Shown here: one piece after another, positions 16,001 to 24,156 of the stretch
Layout of the letters: every line of letters starts with the position of its first letter
How positions within the stretch are numbered: position 1 is the stretch's first letter
Assembly: GCA_964035545.1 (NCBI GenBank)
Contig: OZ037768.1
Coordinates: 481,501-545,500 of the forward strand
Length of the DNA: 64,000 nucleotides
Direction: 5' to 3'
From: Bugula neritina
Lineage: Eukaryota > Bryozoa > Gymnolaemata > Cheilostomatida > Bugulidae
Made by a program: the position numbers and the translations under genes
The notes under the pieces: generated by a model
What the model was told of the DNA's origin: nothing
What the model saw: the letters and a program-made list of their open reading frames with translations, nothing else
The model's database searches: none

Positions 16001-19000
16001 ACCCCTGCTCGAACTCCTCTCCCCCACGAATATCCTCAGCGCGAGAAACGAAGAGCCTCTGATCCAGTTCGTTGTGCTGACCCCAACTTTGGTGAACTGA
16101 GAAAACTTCAACACAGGTAAGTTTTTGCTTTAAAAATGACTTGGGACTCAGTCTATGTTTTTATTACTTATTCACAGTATATTAGTATTACTTATTCACA
16201 GTATATTAGTATTACTTATTCACAGTATATTAGTATTACTTATTCACAGTATATTAGTATTACTTATTCACAGTATATTAGTATTACTTATTCACAGTAT
16301 ACTAGTATACTAGTTTCTTCTGGTAGGTTCCACAGTCTGAACGCCATGAAACCCTTGCCACTTCCCCTGAACATGAAGTCCCTCAGAGACAAACAGCACA
16401 CTGCGAACACACCGTGCAACTCTCGGAACTCTCTGATATCTGGAGGTAGGAACAAGGTTTCATATACTCAGTCTTGCAGTTACTTGTAATAGTATTCAGT
16501 ACTTCCTTTGTGTCTATTTGAATATACAGATGTGGAAGCCGACCTGAATATGAAGATGATAGAAGACAATGATGATGTCATCATACCTGATGATATGAAG
16601 AGGTTTATTCAGCAGCAAAATCAGCACGCTTATCATCTCGACCCTCATGTCCTCTCTGGTCCACCTGGCCACTCTGGTCCACCAGGCCACTCCGGTCCAC
16701 CTGGCCACTCTGATCTACCCGATCCGCTGGGCCACTCTGGTCCACTGGGCCACTCCGGTCCACTGGGCCACTCCGGTCCACTGGGCCACTCCGGTCCACC
16801 GGGCCACTCTGGTCCACCAGGACAAATCGTGGATGACTGGGTACAACATACTAACTCTGTTATTCACCACAACAACTCACAGCACACGACTAGTAGCACA
16901 TTGTGAGTACAATGTATTATATGTTGTATTATACTAATATTAGTATAATATTATACTAATATAATACTAATATTATACTAATATTATACTAATATTATAC
17001 GTTATATTATACTAATATTATACTTATATTATACTTATATTATACTAATATTATACTAATATTATACTAATATTATACTAATATTATACTAATATTATAC
17101 TAATATTATACTTATATTATACTAATATTATACTAATATTATACTAATATTACACTTATATTACACTAATATTACACTAATATTATACTAATATTATACT
17201 AATATTATACTAATATTACACTTATATTATACTAATATTATACTAATATTATACGTTATATTATACTAATATTATACTAATATTATACTAATATTACACT
17301 TATATTATACTTATATTATACTAATATTATACTAATATTATACGTTATATTATACTAATATTATACTAATATTATACTAATATTATACTAATATTATACT
17401 AATATTATACTTATATTATACTAATATTATACTAATATTATACTTATATTATACTAATATTATACTAATATTATACTAATATTATACTAATATTATACTA
17501 ATATTATACTTATATTATACTAATATTATACTAATATTATACTAATATTATACTAATATTATACTTATATTATACTTATATTATACTTATATTATACTAA
17601 TATTATACTTATATTATACTAATATTATACTAATATTATACCGTAAAATGGGGTAACTTTAGCCACTTGAGGTAACTTTGGCCACTTTGGGAAAAATGTT
17701 TAAAATGTAGCTGGTGCTATATCTATGAAGTCTAAAGATATTTTAATTGTATATATGCACTGACTGTAGATTGGTGCATCCTATTCCTGAAAAATAATTG
17801 ATATACTTATTTGCTGCTTCTTGCTGTCAGCCATTTTCAATTTCCTGTTTGACAACAAGATTTTCAGCGCTGTCCAACTTTAATCTATTTGAAGGCATTA
17901 GAAAAGCTGGACTCATTTTCTTTTTTGTATTAAAGAACTTTGGTAAGTATTTAACCAGGATATTTGTAATTTAGGTAAATAAATTGAAATCTAAAATTAA
18001 AATAATATGTGTCTTGAATTCACTGTGTACAATTTTTGATGAATTTGGGGTAACTTTGGCCATGACTAAATGGTACTCCAAAGTAGGTTTCTGGCAGCGC
18101 TGCGAATTTTCTGTTACTTCAGACACATAGTACATTACTCTCTAAAGGCACAATCATTTGATTCACCTATACCCAATGCTTTAGTTATATATTTGAAACA
18201 ACTTAGAGTCCGAAATATGAAATAATTACATGGGGAATTATGCATTTTTGTTCTCAGACAGCAATTTTGTGTTTAATGTTTTTTTTTTATATAAGAATTT
18301 GACCATGCATTGTAAAATGTATTTTTCAAGACAATTATACTCAGAAAATATTAAAAAAAAGTAACATCTCCAAGATATGGTGTATCTGAGGAGATCATTG
18401 GTTTTGCTTTATTCACTAGAATTGGCAGCTGGAAAGTCTTGACAAGAAGTGGCTAGAAATATGATATTACCAAAGGAACACTACAAAACAGAGCCGCGTG
18501 AAGACACAAGCTGAAGCCTGGACGCCAAACTGTGTTATCACAAGTAGAGAAAGTAGCCATTGTTGACCATACCTACTACAAAGCTGGCTCAATAGGGCTT
18601 TCCATTAGATAAAACAGACTTTCGAAAAATAGTCAAGACCTATTTTGACAAATGTGAGAGAAGAGTGCAACATTTCAAAAGCAACTACCCTCAAGATCAC
18701 TGGAGTCTCAGTTTTATGTCAAGACATAAAGATAGCTTGTCTCACAGGTTGTGCCAAAACATAGCACCGGAATGGGCAACAGTTAATTCTGAAGACATTA
18801 CGCATTATTTAAAAAATCTACAGAGAACTGCCACAGCCTATAGTTTGAAAGGGCATACCTGAATTTAAGATTAAATTCAATGGAATTTGAACTTGTACAG
18901 TGATTTATTCAATGTTGCCAGCAAAATACATGATTTTTTATACATATACAAAAGTTTTTACACTTAATAACAATGTACCTCGAATAGCTGTGGTTTCAAT

Positions 19001-22000
19001 GCAATAATTACACTATTATAGCTTGCATTTTGTCTAAAATAATTTTTTTTTATAGTAATGAAGTTGAATAATGTTGTTCTTTAATTTCTAACTGGCTAAA
19101 AAAGCTCCAAGTGCTGCTAACTTTAGCTACATGTAGAATAACGACACCGGCCAAAGTTACCCCGAAAATAGGGTAACTTTGGCCACCTACTTTTTTTAAT
19201 ACCACGGGAGATCTAGCAGTCCCAAACTGCAAATGGTTCTTTCATTTAGTGCATATGTTGATAAGCTTCATTTAGCATCCAAAAATTTTAAAGAATATTG
19301 TAATCCTTTCATATGACACCCAAAATATGTCTCAAAACGGCCAATGTTACCCCATTTTACGGTACTAATATTATACTTATATTATACTTATATTATACTA
19401 ATATTATACTTATATTATACTAATGTTATACTAATATTATACTTATATTATACTTGTATTACACTTATATTATACTTATATTAGTATAATATTATACTAA
19501 TATTATACTAATATTATACTTATATTACACTTATATTATACTAATACTGATTCCTTGTATTTCTCCATTTAGACACCAACCAGTAGAGCACAACTCCTAC
19601 CCAGTGCAGTCTTTCCCTCCCTACTCTGCCTCTCATCACAATATTATGTACACTAACCAGCATTCAACACCTCATCTCTGCTCCTGTCAGTGTCACCACC
19701 TAGGTCAAGGACAACCTGTCTGTCAAGGTCAACTCTGTAACCATGGTTACGGACATGCCAATACCCCGGTAAGTGCCTTGTGACTCACCTTCAGGTTACG
19801 GCAGCTACACAACTTCATTCTTCAAGTGTTAGTAGCAATGCACACCCTAAATACCTGATTCAGTTCTGTTTAAAGACGTAGTAAACCTAGCTGTGAATTT
19901 AATATAGTTGACCTCTGCTATAGTATTGTGTGTAATTGAACCATTGAACTGTTTAGCACATGTGAAGCCGTATGGCATTCACCGGCTTTCCATGTACCGA
20001 TCTCAGATCGATCTTAGCGAGATCGATCCATGGAAAGACGCCAAAGATCGATCTCCGTCGATCTGAGCTGGTCGGTCTGTAGAGCTCGAACTCAGATCGA
20101 TCTCATGTCAATAAGACCATGGAAAGACGCCAGATCGATCTGAGAAGTAGAAAAAGACTGCGCGCTACAATGTTGTCTGCTAATAATAATGATAAAGTAT
20201 TGATAATTACTAAGCAAAGTATTAAATAATTATGATAACCACTTTTTCAGATGCCAAAACTTTGACTCAATTATATGCAGTAGAAGGTAAAAAATTGGGA
20301 AAATTTAAATTGGATTTAAATGACTATCAAAACTTAGTTTCATTAGCTATTTTCTTTGTAATTTTAAGCCTAACAGTCCTGTAAGTTTATTAATAATCTG
20401 CAAGACAGCCATTAATTTTATATAAGCTGTCAAGCTAAAAAATTAAAACTAATTATTTTAAATTGGCCAAATTACCATACACTGAAAGCTTTGCTGCGTA
20501 TAGTTTATAGCTGGGATTAAATTTTAAACTACTACCATCTTGTTTTTAACAGTAGTAGCTTTAATCACTCAAATAAGTAAACAAATTGTACTTTTAAAGT
20601 ATCCTTCACTTAAGAGGAGGCAACTTCGCGAGATCGATCTGACACTCTCATGGAAAAACGATCGATCTGAGCACATTTTTCAGATCGATCTCAGCGAGAT
20701 CGATCTGAGATCGGTACATGGAAAGCCCGTGAATGAAAGCCAGGCAAATTAAACTTTTACTTGTTTGTATTAGCTTAGGCCAGTCTTCAATATGGTGGTA
20801 CTTTAGGAAATTTAGGTTAACACTGCTAAATTAGAGACGGAATGCCTCGCTAAATTCCTAGACTAGTTGTAATAATATTATTTCTTAAATAATTATTATA
20901 TTTTAGTGCTAAATAATTCGTGAAAATCACAAGCGTGCCTCTCTAGTCATTTTAATAATTATTATAAGCATAATTTCGAAAAGCGCGGGCACTCAAGCGT
21001 TTAATGCTTTCAATAAGTTGGTATTTAAATCCGCTTTTGCCAGGTTGCCCCTGTGGCCTAATGGATAAGGCATCTGCCTCCTAAGCAGGGGATTGCGGGT
21101 TCGAGTCCCGCCAGGGGTTAATTTTTTTCATTGGCATCTTTAAGAAATAACATGTTATTTATTACTTTACTATCCGTTAAACGTCAAAATCAATGAACTA
21201 AAACTTATCGTTCAATGGTTAGAATGTTATAAATCTTTGGAATTTAGTTTAGCTGATACAATGTTAGTGTGATATGATAACTACAATGTTCCAGGTTGCC
21301 CCTCTCCATCATCCACCAGGTTACATGGGTGTGCAGAACCAGTACAATCACTGCTACAATCAATATAATGGCAGCATTTACCAACAGCAGAGTGTCATGC
21401 CGCCACCACCAGTACCCCCATGTCATCCAACTCTCCACTCATCTCCCCTCCAGGTGTGTATGTCACAACTTACTATGCATATTCAGTTGTACTTACTACA
21501 CATATTCTACTTACTATGAGTACTGTCTGTTTCCACCATCTTACATTGTTTAGCACCAGCTAGACATGGTGAAAGATCAACATGTCACGGTGATATACTC
21601 TACTACCAAAGACATGTTGACTTACCCAGCTTTCTAGAGTACTACAGTTGGAGTTTGATCAACATTGTACAATCTACCTGATCAACATTGTACAATCTAC
21701 CTGATCAACGTTGTACAATCTACCTGATCAATATTGTACAATCTACTTGATCAACATTGTACATATTTTTTGAGTTTAGGTGCAGACTGAGAGGGTGAGA
21801 TCTTACAATGCAGCTCAGCTGCGGCAGCGGCAGCAGTATCAGTTCATAGATGGAGCTCAGCAAATATCACCCCCTTGTGAGGTGAGCCACTCTTGGTGAT
21901 AGTCTTACATATAGAAATAGTATATGATATTATATACTACTAAATACAGCTAAAGTATCTGCTGTTTCAGGTGACAAGTTCAACAGACGGTGCCAACCAG

Positions 22001-23024
22001 AGAGTCAGCAGTCTGACCAACCAAAGAGTCGAGCAGATGCTGGAGACGGTCAGCAATGTGTCTGCTGCCGACGTCACCAGTCACGTCAGTCAGAACTTCA
22101 GCTCTGTCAGTCAGAGCCATTCACTCTACGGTATACTATACTATATACTATATACACTCTACGGTATACTATACTATATACTATATACACTCTACGGTAT
22201 ACTATACTATATACTATATACACTCTACGGTATACTATACTATATACACTCTACGGTATACTATACTATACTACATACTATACTATATACTATATACACT
22301 ATACTATATACTACACTATACACTATAATGTATACTATACTATATAGTATATACTATATACACTCTACGGTATACTATACTACATACTATATACACTATA
22401 CTATATACTACACTATACTATATACTATATACTCTCTACGGTATACTATACTGCATACTATATACACTACATGTTATACTACACTGTACACTACAATGTA
22501 TACTATATGTTGTACTACACTATACACTATAATGTATACTATATGTTGTACTACACTGTACACTATAATGTATACTACATGTTGTACTACACTGTACACT
22601 ACAATGTATACTATATGTTGTACTACACTATACACTATAATGTATACTACATGTTGTACTACACTATACACTACAATGTATACTATACTACACTGTACAC
22701 TACAATGTATACTATATGTTGTACTACACTATACACTACAATGTATACTATACTACACTGTACACTATAATGTATACTATATGTTGTACTACACTGTGCA
22801 CTATATGTTGTACTACACTGTACAATATAATGTATACTATAAATAGCGTTTATTCAATCATACTAACTAAGCTAGTGGAAAGTTGTTCATCTGCAGATGT
22901 TAGGATGTTCTAACGATCTCTGTGTTTGTTTATTCTAGGAGAGAACAATATGGTGATAAATAATATGAGTAACTTTATGTCCCACTACGCAGAAGAGAAT
23001 AAATATCTCAACACTCAACGCTGA
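1153..23024 (+). CDS. Gli: Gli / cubitus interruptus family zinc-finger transcription factor
   Basis: Orthologue of the Hedgehog-pathway transcription factors. Exons: 1153-1401, 2997-3147, 5980-6101, 7723-8010, 8392-8618, 8811-8925, 9136-9236, 10562-10711, 10939-11106, 11309-11560, 12148-12297, 12917-13043, 13236-13325, 13820-13949, 14647-14761, 15833-16116, 16327-16445, 16530-16902, 19573-19768, 21295-21453, 21780-21881, 21971-22130, 22939-23024. All phases join, giving about 1303 aa, within the family range. Family marks: [13 protein letters not shown] and the SUFU-binding SYGHLSAG (exon 4), five C2H2 fingers (exons 7-10), phosphorylation-type motifs [12 protein letters not shown] and KRRASDPVR, the block [16 protein letters not shown], and the C-terminal AEENKYL. 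The first exon follows an acceptor. An in-frame ATG at 1197 (MEAVGEEP) could be the start, or upstream exons are missing. The exon 5 donor (GTTGGT, 8619) is weak and was chosen on phase. Confidence 0.93.
4449..5049. repeat. 38-bp minisatellite, about 16 copies
   Basis: The unit contains acatgtgacactacagggca and gctagttatcatata. It lies in Gli intron 2, with only point differences among copies. Confidence 0.95.
5263..5313 (+). repeat. Dispersed repeat with tRNA A-box-like core, copy 1
   Basis: It shares ccactgaactgaaacta and ggttatagttcaatgg with 43369-43420. The core tagttcaatggt resembles a pol III A box, so this may be a SINE or tRNA-derived remnant. Confidence 0.4.
5428..5745. repeat. 61-bp minisatellite, 5 copies
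   Basis: Units begin gcaccattagtaaagtgtag at 5431, 5492, 5553, 5614 and 5675. It lies in Gli intron 2. Confidence 0.95.
6082..6332 (+). repeat. 32-bp array copying the Gli exon 3 donor, 8 copies
   Basis: Each unit carries ccctacagtactggtaagt. Donors GTAAGT fall at 6102, 6134, 6166, 6198, 6230, 6262, 6294 and 6326. The first is the one that keeps the reading frame, because read-through meets TGA at 6106-6108. Each unit also holds a pyrimidine-rich AG, so it could act as a 5-nt mini-exon flanked by both splice sites. Confidence 0.95.
6955..7125. repeat. (TA)n/(TG)n alternating purine-pyrimidine tract
   Basis: A long TA run is followed by tgtgcgtgtgtgcgtgcgca. Alternating purine-pyrimidine DNA of this kind is prone to Z-DNA or cruciform formation. 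It lies in Gli intron 3. Confidence 0.9.
7495..7695. repeat. 35-bp AT minisatellite, about 5 copies
   Basis: The unit contains ggtatattatattatgagta. The array ends about 30 bp before the Gli exon 4 acceptor. Confidence 0.9.
8642..8795. repeat. 20-bp minisatellite, about 8 copies
   Basis: The unit is gtagtatgttatgttacact. The array fills most of Gli intron 5. Confidence 0.95.
9136..11560 (+). other. Gli: Exons encoding the five-finger Gli DNA-binding domain
   Basis: Exons 7-10 of the Gli gene encode fingers 1-5. They include the diagnostic stretches [20 protein letters not shown] (finger 2), [19 protein letters not shown] (finger 3), [17 protein letters not shown] (finger 4) and [18 protein letters not shown] (finger 5). 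In vertebrate Gli, fingers 2-5 make the DNA contacts. Finger 3 as spliced has five residues between its first two cysteines instead of the usual four, because the exon 8/9 junction adds a codon. Confidence 0.92.
9237..10561. other. Gli intron 7 with two short arrays
   Basis: It holds a 16-bp GC-rich array (gccctgcacccaggct, 9612-9735, about 8 copies), which is unusual in this AT-rich sequence. A second array of about 16 bp (aggtaggtgtgactat, 10350-10515) ends just before the exon 8 acceptor. No other feature was seen. Confidence 0.85.
11570..12117. repeat. 16-bp minisatellite, about 34 copies
   Basis: The unit is gtgtgtaggtagagta. It fills Gli intron 10 from just after the GTATGT donor, and variants of the unit themselves contain gtatgtag. 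Confidence 0.95.
12303..12910. repeat. 14-bp minisatellite, about 43 copies
   Basis: The unit is gtgtactctgtact. It fills Gli intron 11 between donor 12298 and acceptor 12916. Long open frames on both strands here are repeat artefacts. Confidence 0.95.
13049..13222. repeat. Degenerate repeat, Gli intron 12
   Basis: Variants of gtatagcactgtgtatag fill the whole intron. Confidence 0.8.
14029..14190. repeat. 34-bp minisatellite, about 4.5 copies
   Basis: The unit contains tagaataataatatgaata and ctactgctgctac. It directly abuts the foldback element. Confidence 0.9.
14200..14612. mobile_element. Foldback / MITE-like element (413 bp, near-perfect palindrome)
   Basis: The left arm starts GGGTCATTTTACTTAATTTA and the right arm is its reverse complement ending at 14612. 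The arms stay complementary for about 170 bp each, with scattered mismatches. The centre has its own hairpin, cggacgttacg / cgtaacggtccg. No transposase is encoded. The flanks share acat, a possible short target duplication. The element lies in Gli intron 14. Confidence 0.8.
14762..15602. other. Gli intron 15, 5' part
   Basis: AT-rich sequence with a short duplicated block at 14955-15035 (tgctttctgtcac / ctagcaggtgct). No exon was recognised, and exons 15 and 16 join directly in phase. Confidence 0.5.
15603..15675 (+). tRNA. tRNA-Met (CAT), elongator type
   Basis: A 73-nt cloverleaf. Acceptor GCCTTGA pairs with TCAGGGC, followed by discriminator A. The A box is TAGCGCAGTAGG, the anticodon loop is CTCATAA (CAT) and the T arm is GTGAGTTCGATCCTCAC. 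There is no intron. The gene is intact and lies in the sense direction in Gli intron 15. Confidence 0.97.
16140..16312. repeat. 24-bp minisatellite, about 7 copies
   Basis: The unit contains attcacagtatattagtatt. It fills Gli intron 16. Confidence 0.95.
16658..16822 (+). repeat. Gli: Coding 18-bp repeat giving a collagen-like Gly-X-Y run
   Basis: Inside Gli exon 18, about nine tandem units read GHSGPP or GHSGPL, with glycine at every third residue. One degenerate stretch reads DLPDPL. The run follows directly on the conserved acidic block and replaces what is normally low-complexity sequence. Confidence 0.95.
16916..17640. repeat. 11-bp satellite, left part (split by a transposon)
   Basis: Units are tactaatatta with variants tacttatatta and tacgttatatta. 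The array resumes at 19363 after the inserted element. Confidence 0.95.
17641..19362. mobile_element. Degenerate pogo-type (Tc1/mariner superfamily) DNA transposon, 1722 bp
   Basis: The termini are inverted repeats: CCGTAAAATGGGGTAAC at 17641, with its exact complement ending at 19362. TA flanks both ends, as expected for a TA target duplication. Sub-terminal copies of ggggtaactttggcca recur near 18049 and 19170. A decayed frame at about 18430-18860 keeps CENPB/pogo-type helix-turn-helix features ([25 protein letters not shown]) but has stops and frameshifts, and no DDE catalytic domain is present. It is therefore non-autonomous. It sits inside the 11-bp satellite of Gli intron 18. Confidence 0.85.
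19363..19550. repeat. 11-bp satellite, right part
   Basis: Continuation of the tactaatatta array after the transposon, ending about 20 bp before the Gli exon 19 acceptor. Confidence 0.9.
19976..20735. mobile_element. Inverted-repeat element with GATCGATC-rich ends (MITE-like, 760 bp)
   Basis: Termini cattcaccggctttccatg and its near complement bracket the element. Complementarity continues through gtaccgatctcagatcgatc. The octamer-like gatcgatct recurs many times in both sub-terminal regions, resembling transposase-binding arrays. No coding sequence was seen. It lies in Gli intron 19. Confidence 0.75.
21047..21119 (+). tRNA. tRNA-Arg (CCT)
   Basis: A 73-nt cloverleaf. Acceptor GCCCCTG pairs with CAGGGGT. 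The A box is TGGCCTAATGGA, the anticodon stem-loop is CTGCCTCCTAAGCAG (CCT) and the T arm is GCGGGTTCGAGTCCCGC. There is no intron. It lies in the sense direction in Gli intron 19 and is followed by a T run, a typical pol III terminator. Confidence 0.97.
21655..21768. repeat. 23-bp repeat, about 4.5 copies
   Basis: The unit contains ctgatcaacattgtacaatc. It lies in Gli intron 20. Confidence 0.9.
22121..22850 (+). repeat. Array copying the Gli exon 22 donor, then a related AT satellite
   Basis: The true junction ctctacg/gtatac at 22130/22131 is repeated with a 33-bp period downstream (ctctac at 22157, 22190 and later), about seven copies in all. It grades into variants of tacactataatgtatacta. 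Confidence 0.9.
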
Positions 23025-24156
23025 GTCAGTCACTAGTGAGTCACTAGACTAACTCATGCATTCAGTTACTATTCAACGCTGAATCACTGACCACAGAATG
23101 ACTCTCGATTCACCCACATGTGTTTTATTCTCAGCAATCACACTTGCTGTTATATAAAGATTTCGAATAGCTTACAAGTGCTGATAACTTTGCACCATTA
23201 CTCCACTCAGAATCATTACCTATGCAGTTCTATTTCTACTCAGTACCATTACCTATGCAGTTCATGATTCTTCTACTTAGTACTATTGCAATATTATTTT
23301 GTTTATATTCAATTATCAACTTCAGTTTTTCGAATTGATATTTTGAGACAATCATTTTGGTCCAGATCAGGTACTGAAAAGTTTGTAAAGCTCACATCTG
23401 AATCCATAAATCATTTGGCACAATAATGGAACCTTCTTGCCAAGTACTTTCCTAGTATTTAATGGATTTACAGACAAATTTTATCTCTCTAGGTAATTTT
23501 CTATTAAATAATTCTTATATTACTGTTATCCGTTCACACAAGCAATAAAAGTTGTATATTTTTCTATTTCAAATAAAACCAGTCTTTGCATGGTGTGAAA
23601 GAGAAGATAACTCTTTTAGGAATCTTCAGCAACTCTAATAATTTAAGACTGATTCCATAATTCTACATTTATTCTACATTTATTCTAGTACATTACTTTG
23701 ATTATCAGATAATTTTTAGTGGCAGGGGACGGATTTGACAAGTTAAAGAGTACTTGTTTACTAGTGTCACACATGGCAGGTTGTCGCACGTGGCACCACA
23801 TGGCAGGTTGTCACACATAGGGCACCATGTGGCAGGTTGTCACATGTGGCACCACGTGGCAGGTTGTCGCACGTGACACCACATGGTAGGTTGTCACACG
23901 TGGCAACTCTTGGAGTTTGATGCCGAAACACTTGAAACACTATATTCTATTTGTATGTAAAACCACAAATCTTAAGAATAAAATAGACAAGCTAGAGAGG
24001 GTAACTCCAATAAACGTCAGTTGTCTAAATGCTGGGCTAGACCTTTTTCTCACAAAGCTCTGCTAATTGGTGTTTAGTAATCAGTTCCATTTAGATAAAT
24101 CAGTTTCATTTCTATATTGGTAAGAGATGGTTATCAGTGTTTCAATGTTTAGCTGG
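23025..24156. other. Convergent 3' flanks of Gli and the guanylate cyclase
   Basis: AATAAA for Gli (+) lies at 23544-23549. Candidate AATAAA for the minus-strand gene lies at 23668-23673 and 23679-23684 (TTTATT on +). A degenerate repeat (tggcaggttgtcacacgtgg) occupies 23755-23905. No other coding sequence was seen. Confidence 0.6.
23544..23549 (+). promoter_or_regulatory. Candidate polyadenylation signal of Gli
   Basis: AATAAA about 520 bp after the Gli stop codon. It is the first canonical hexamer seen downstream. Confidence 0.5.
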
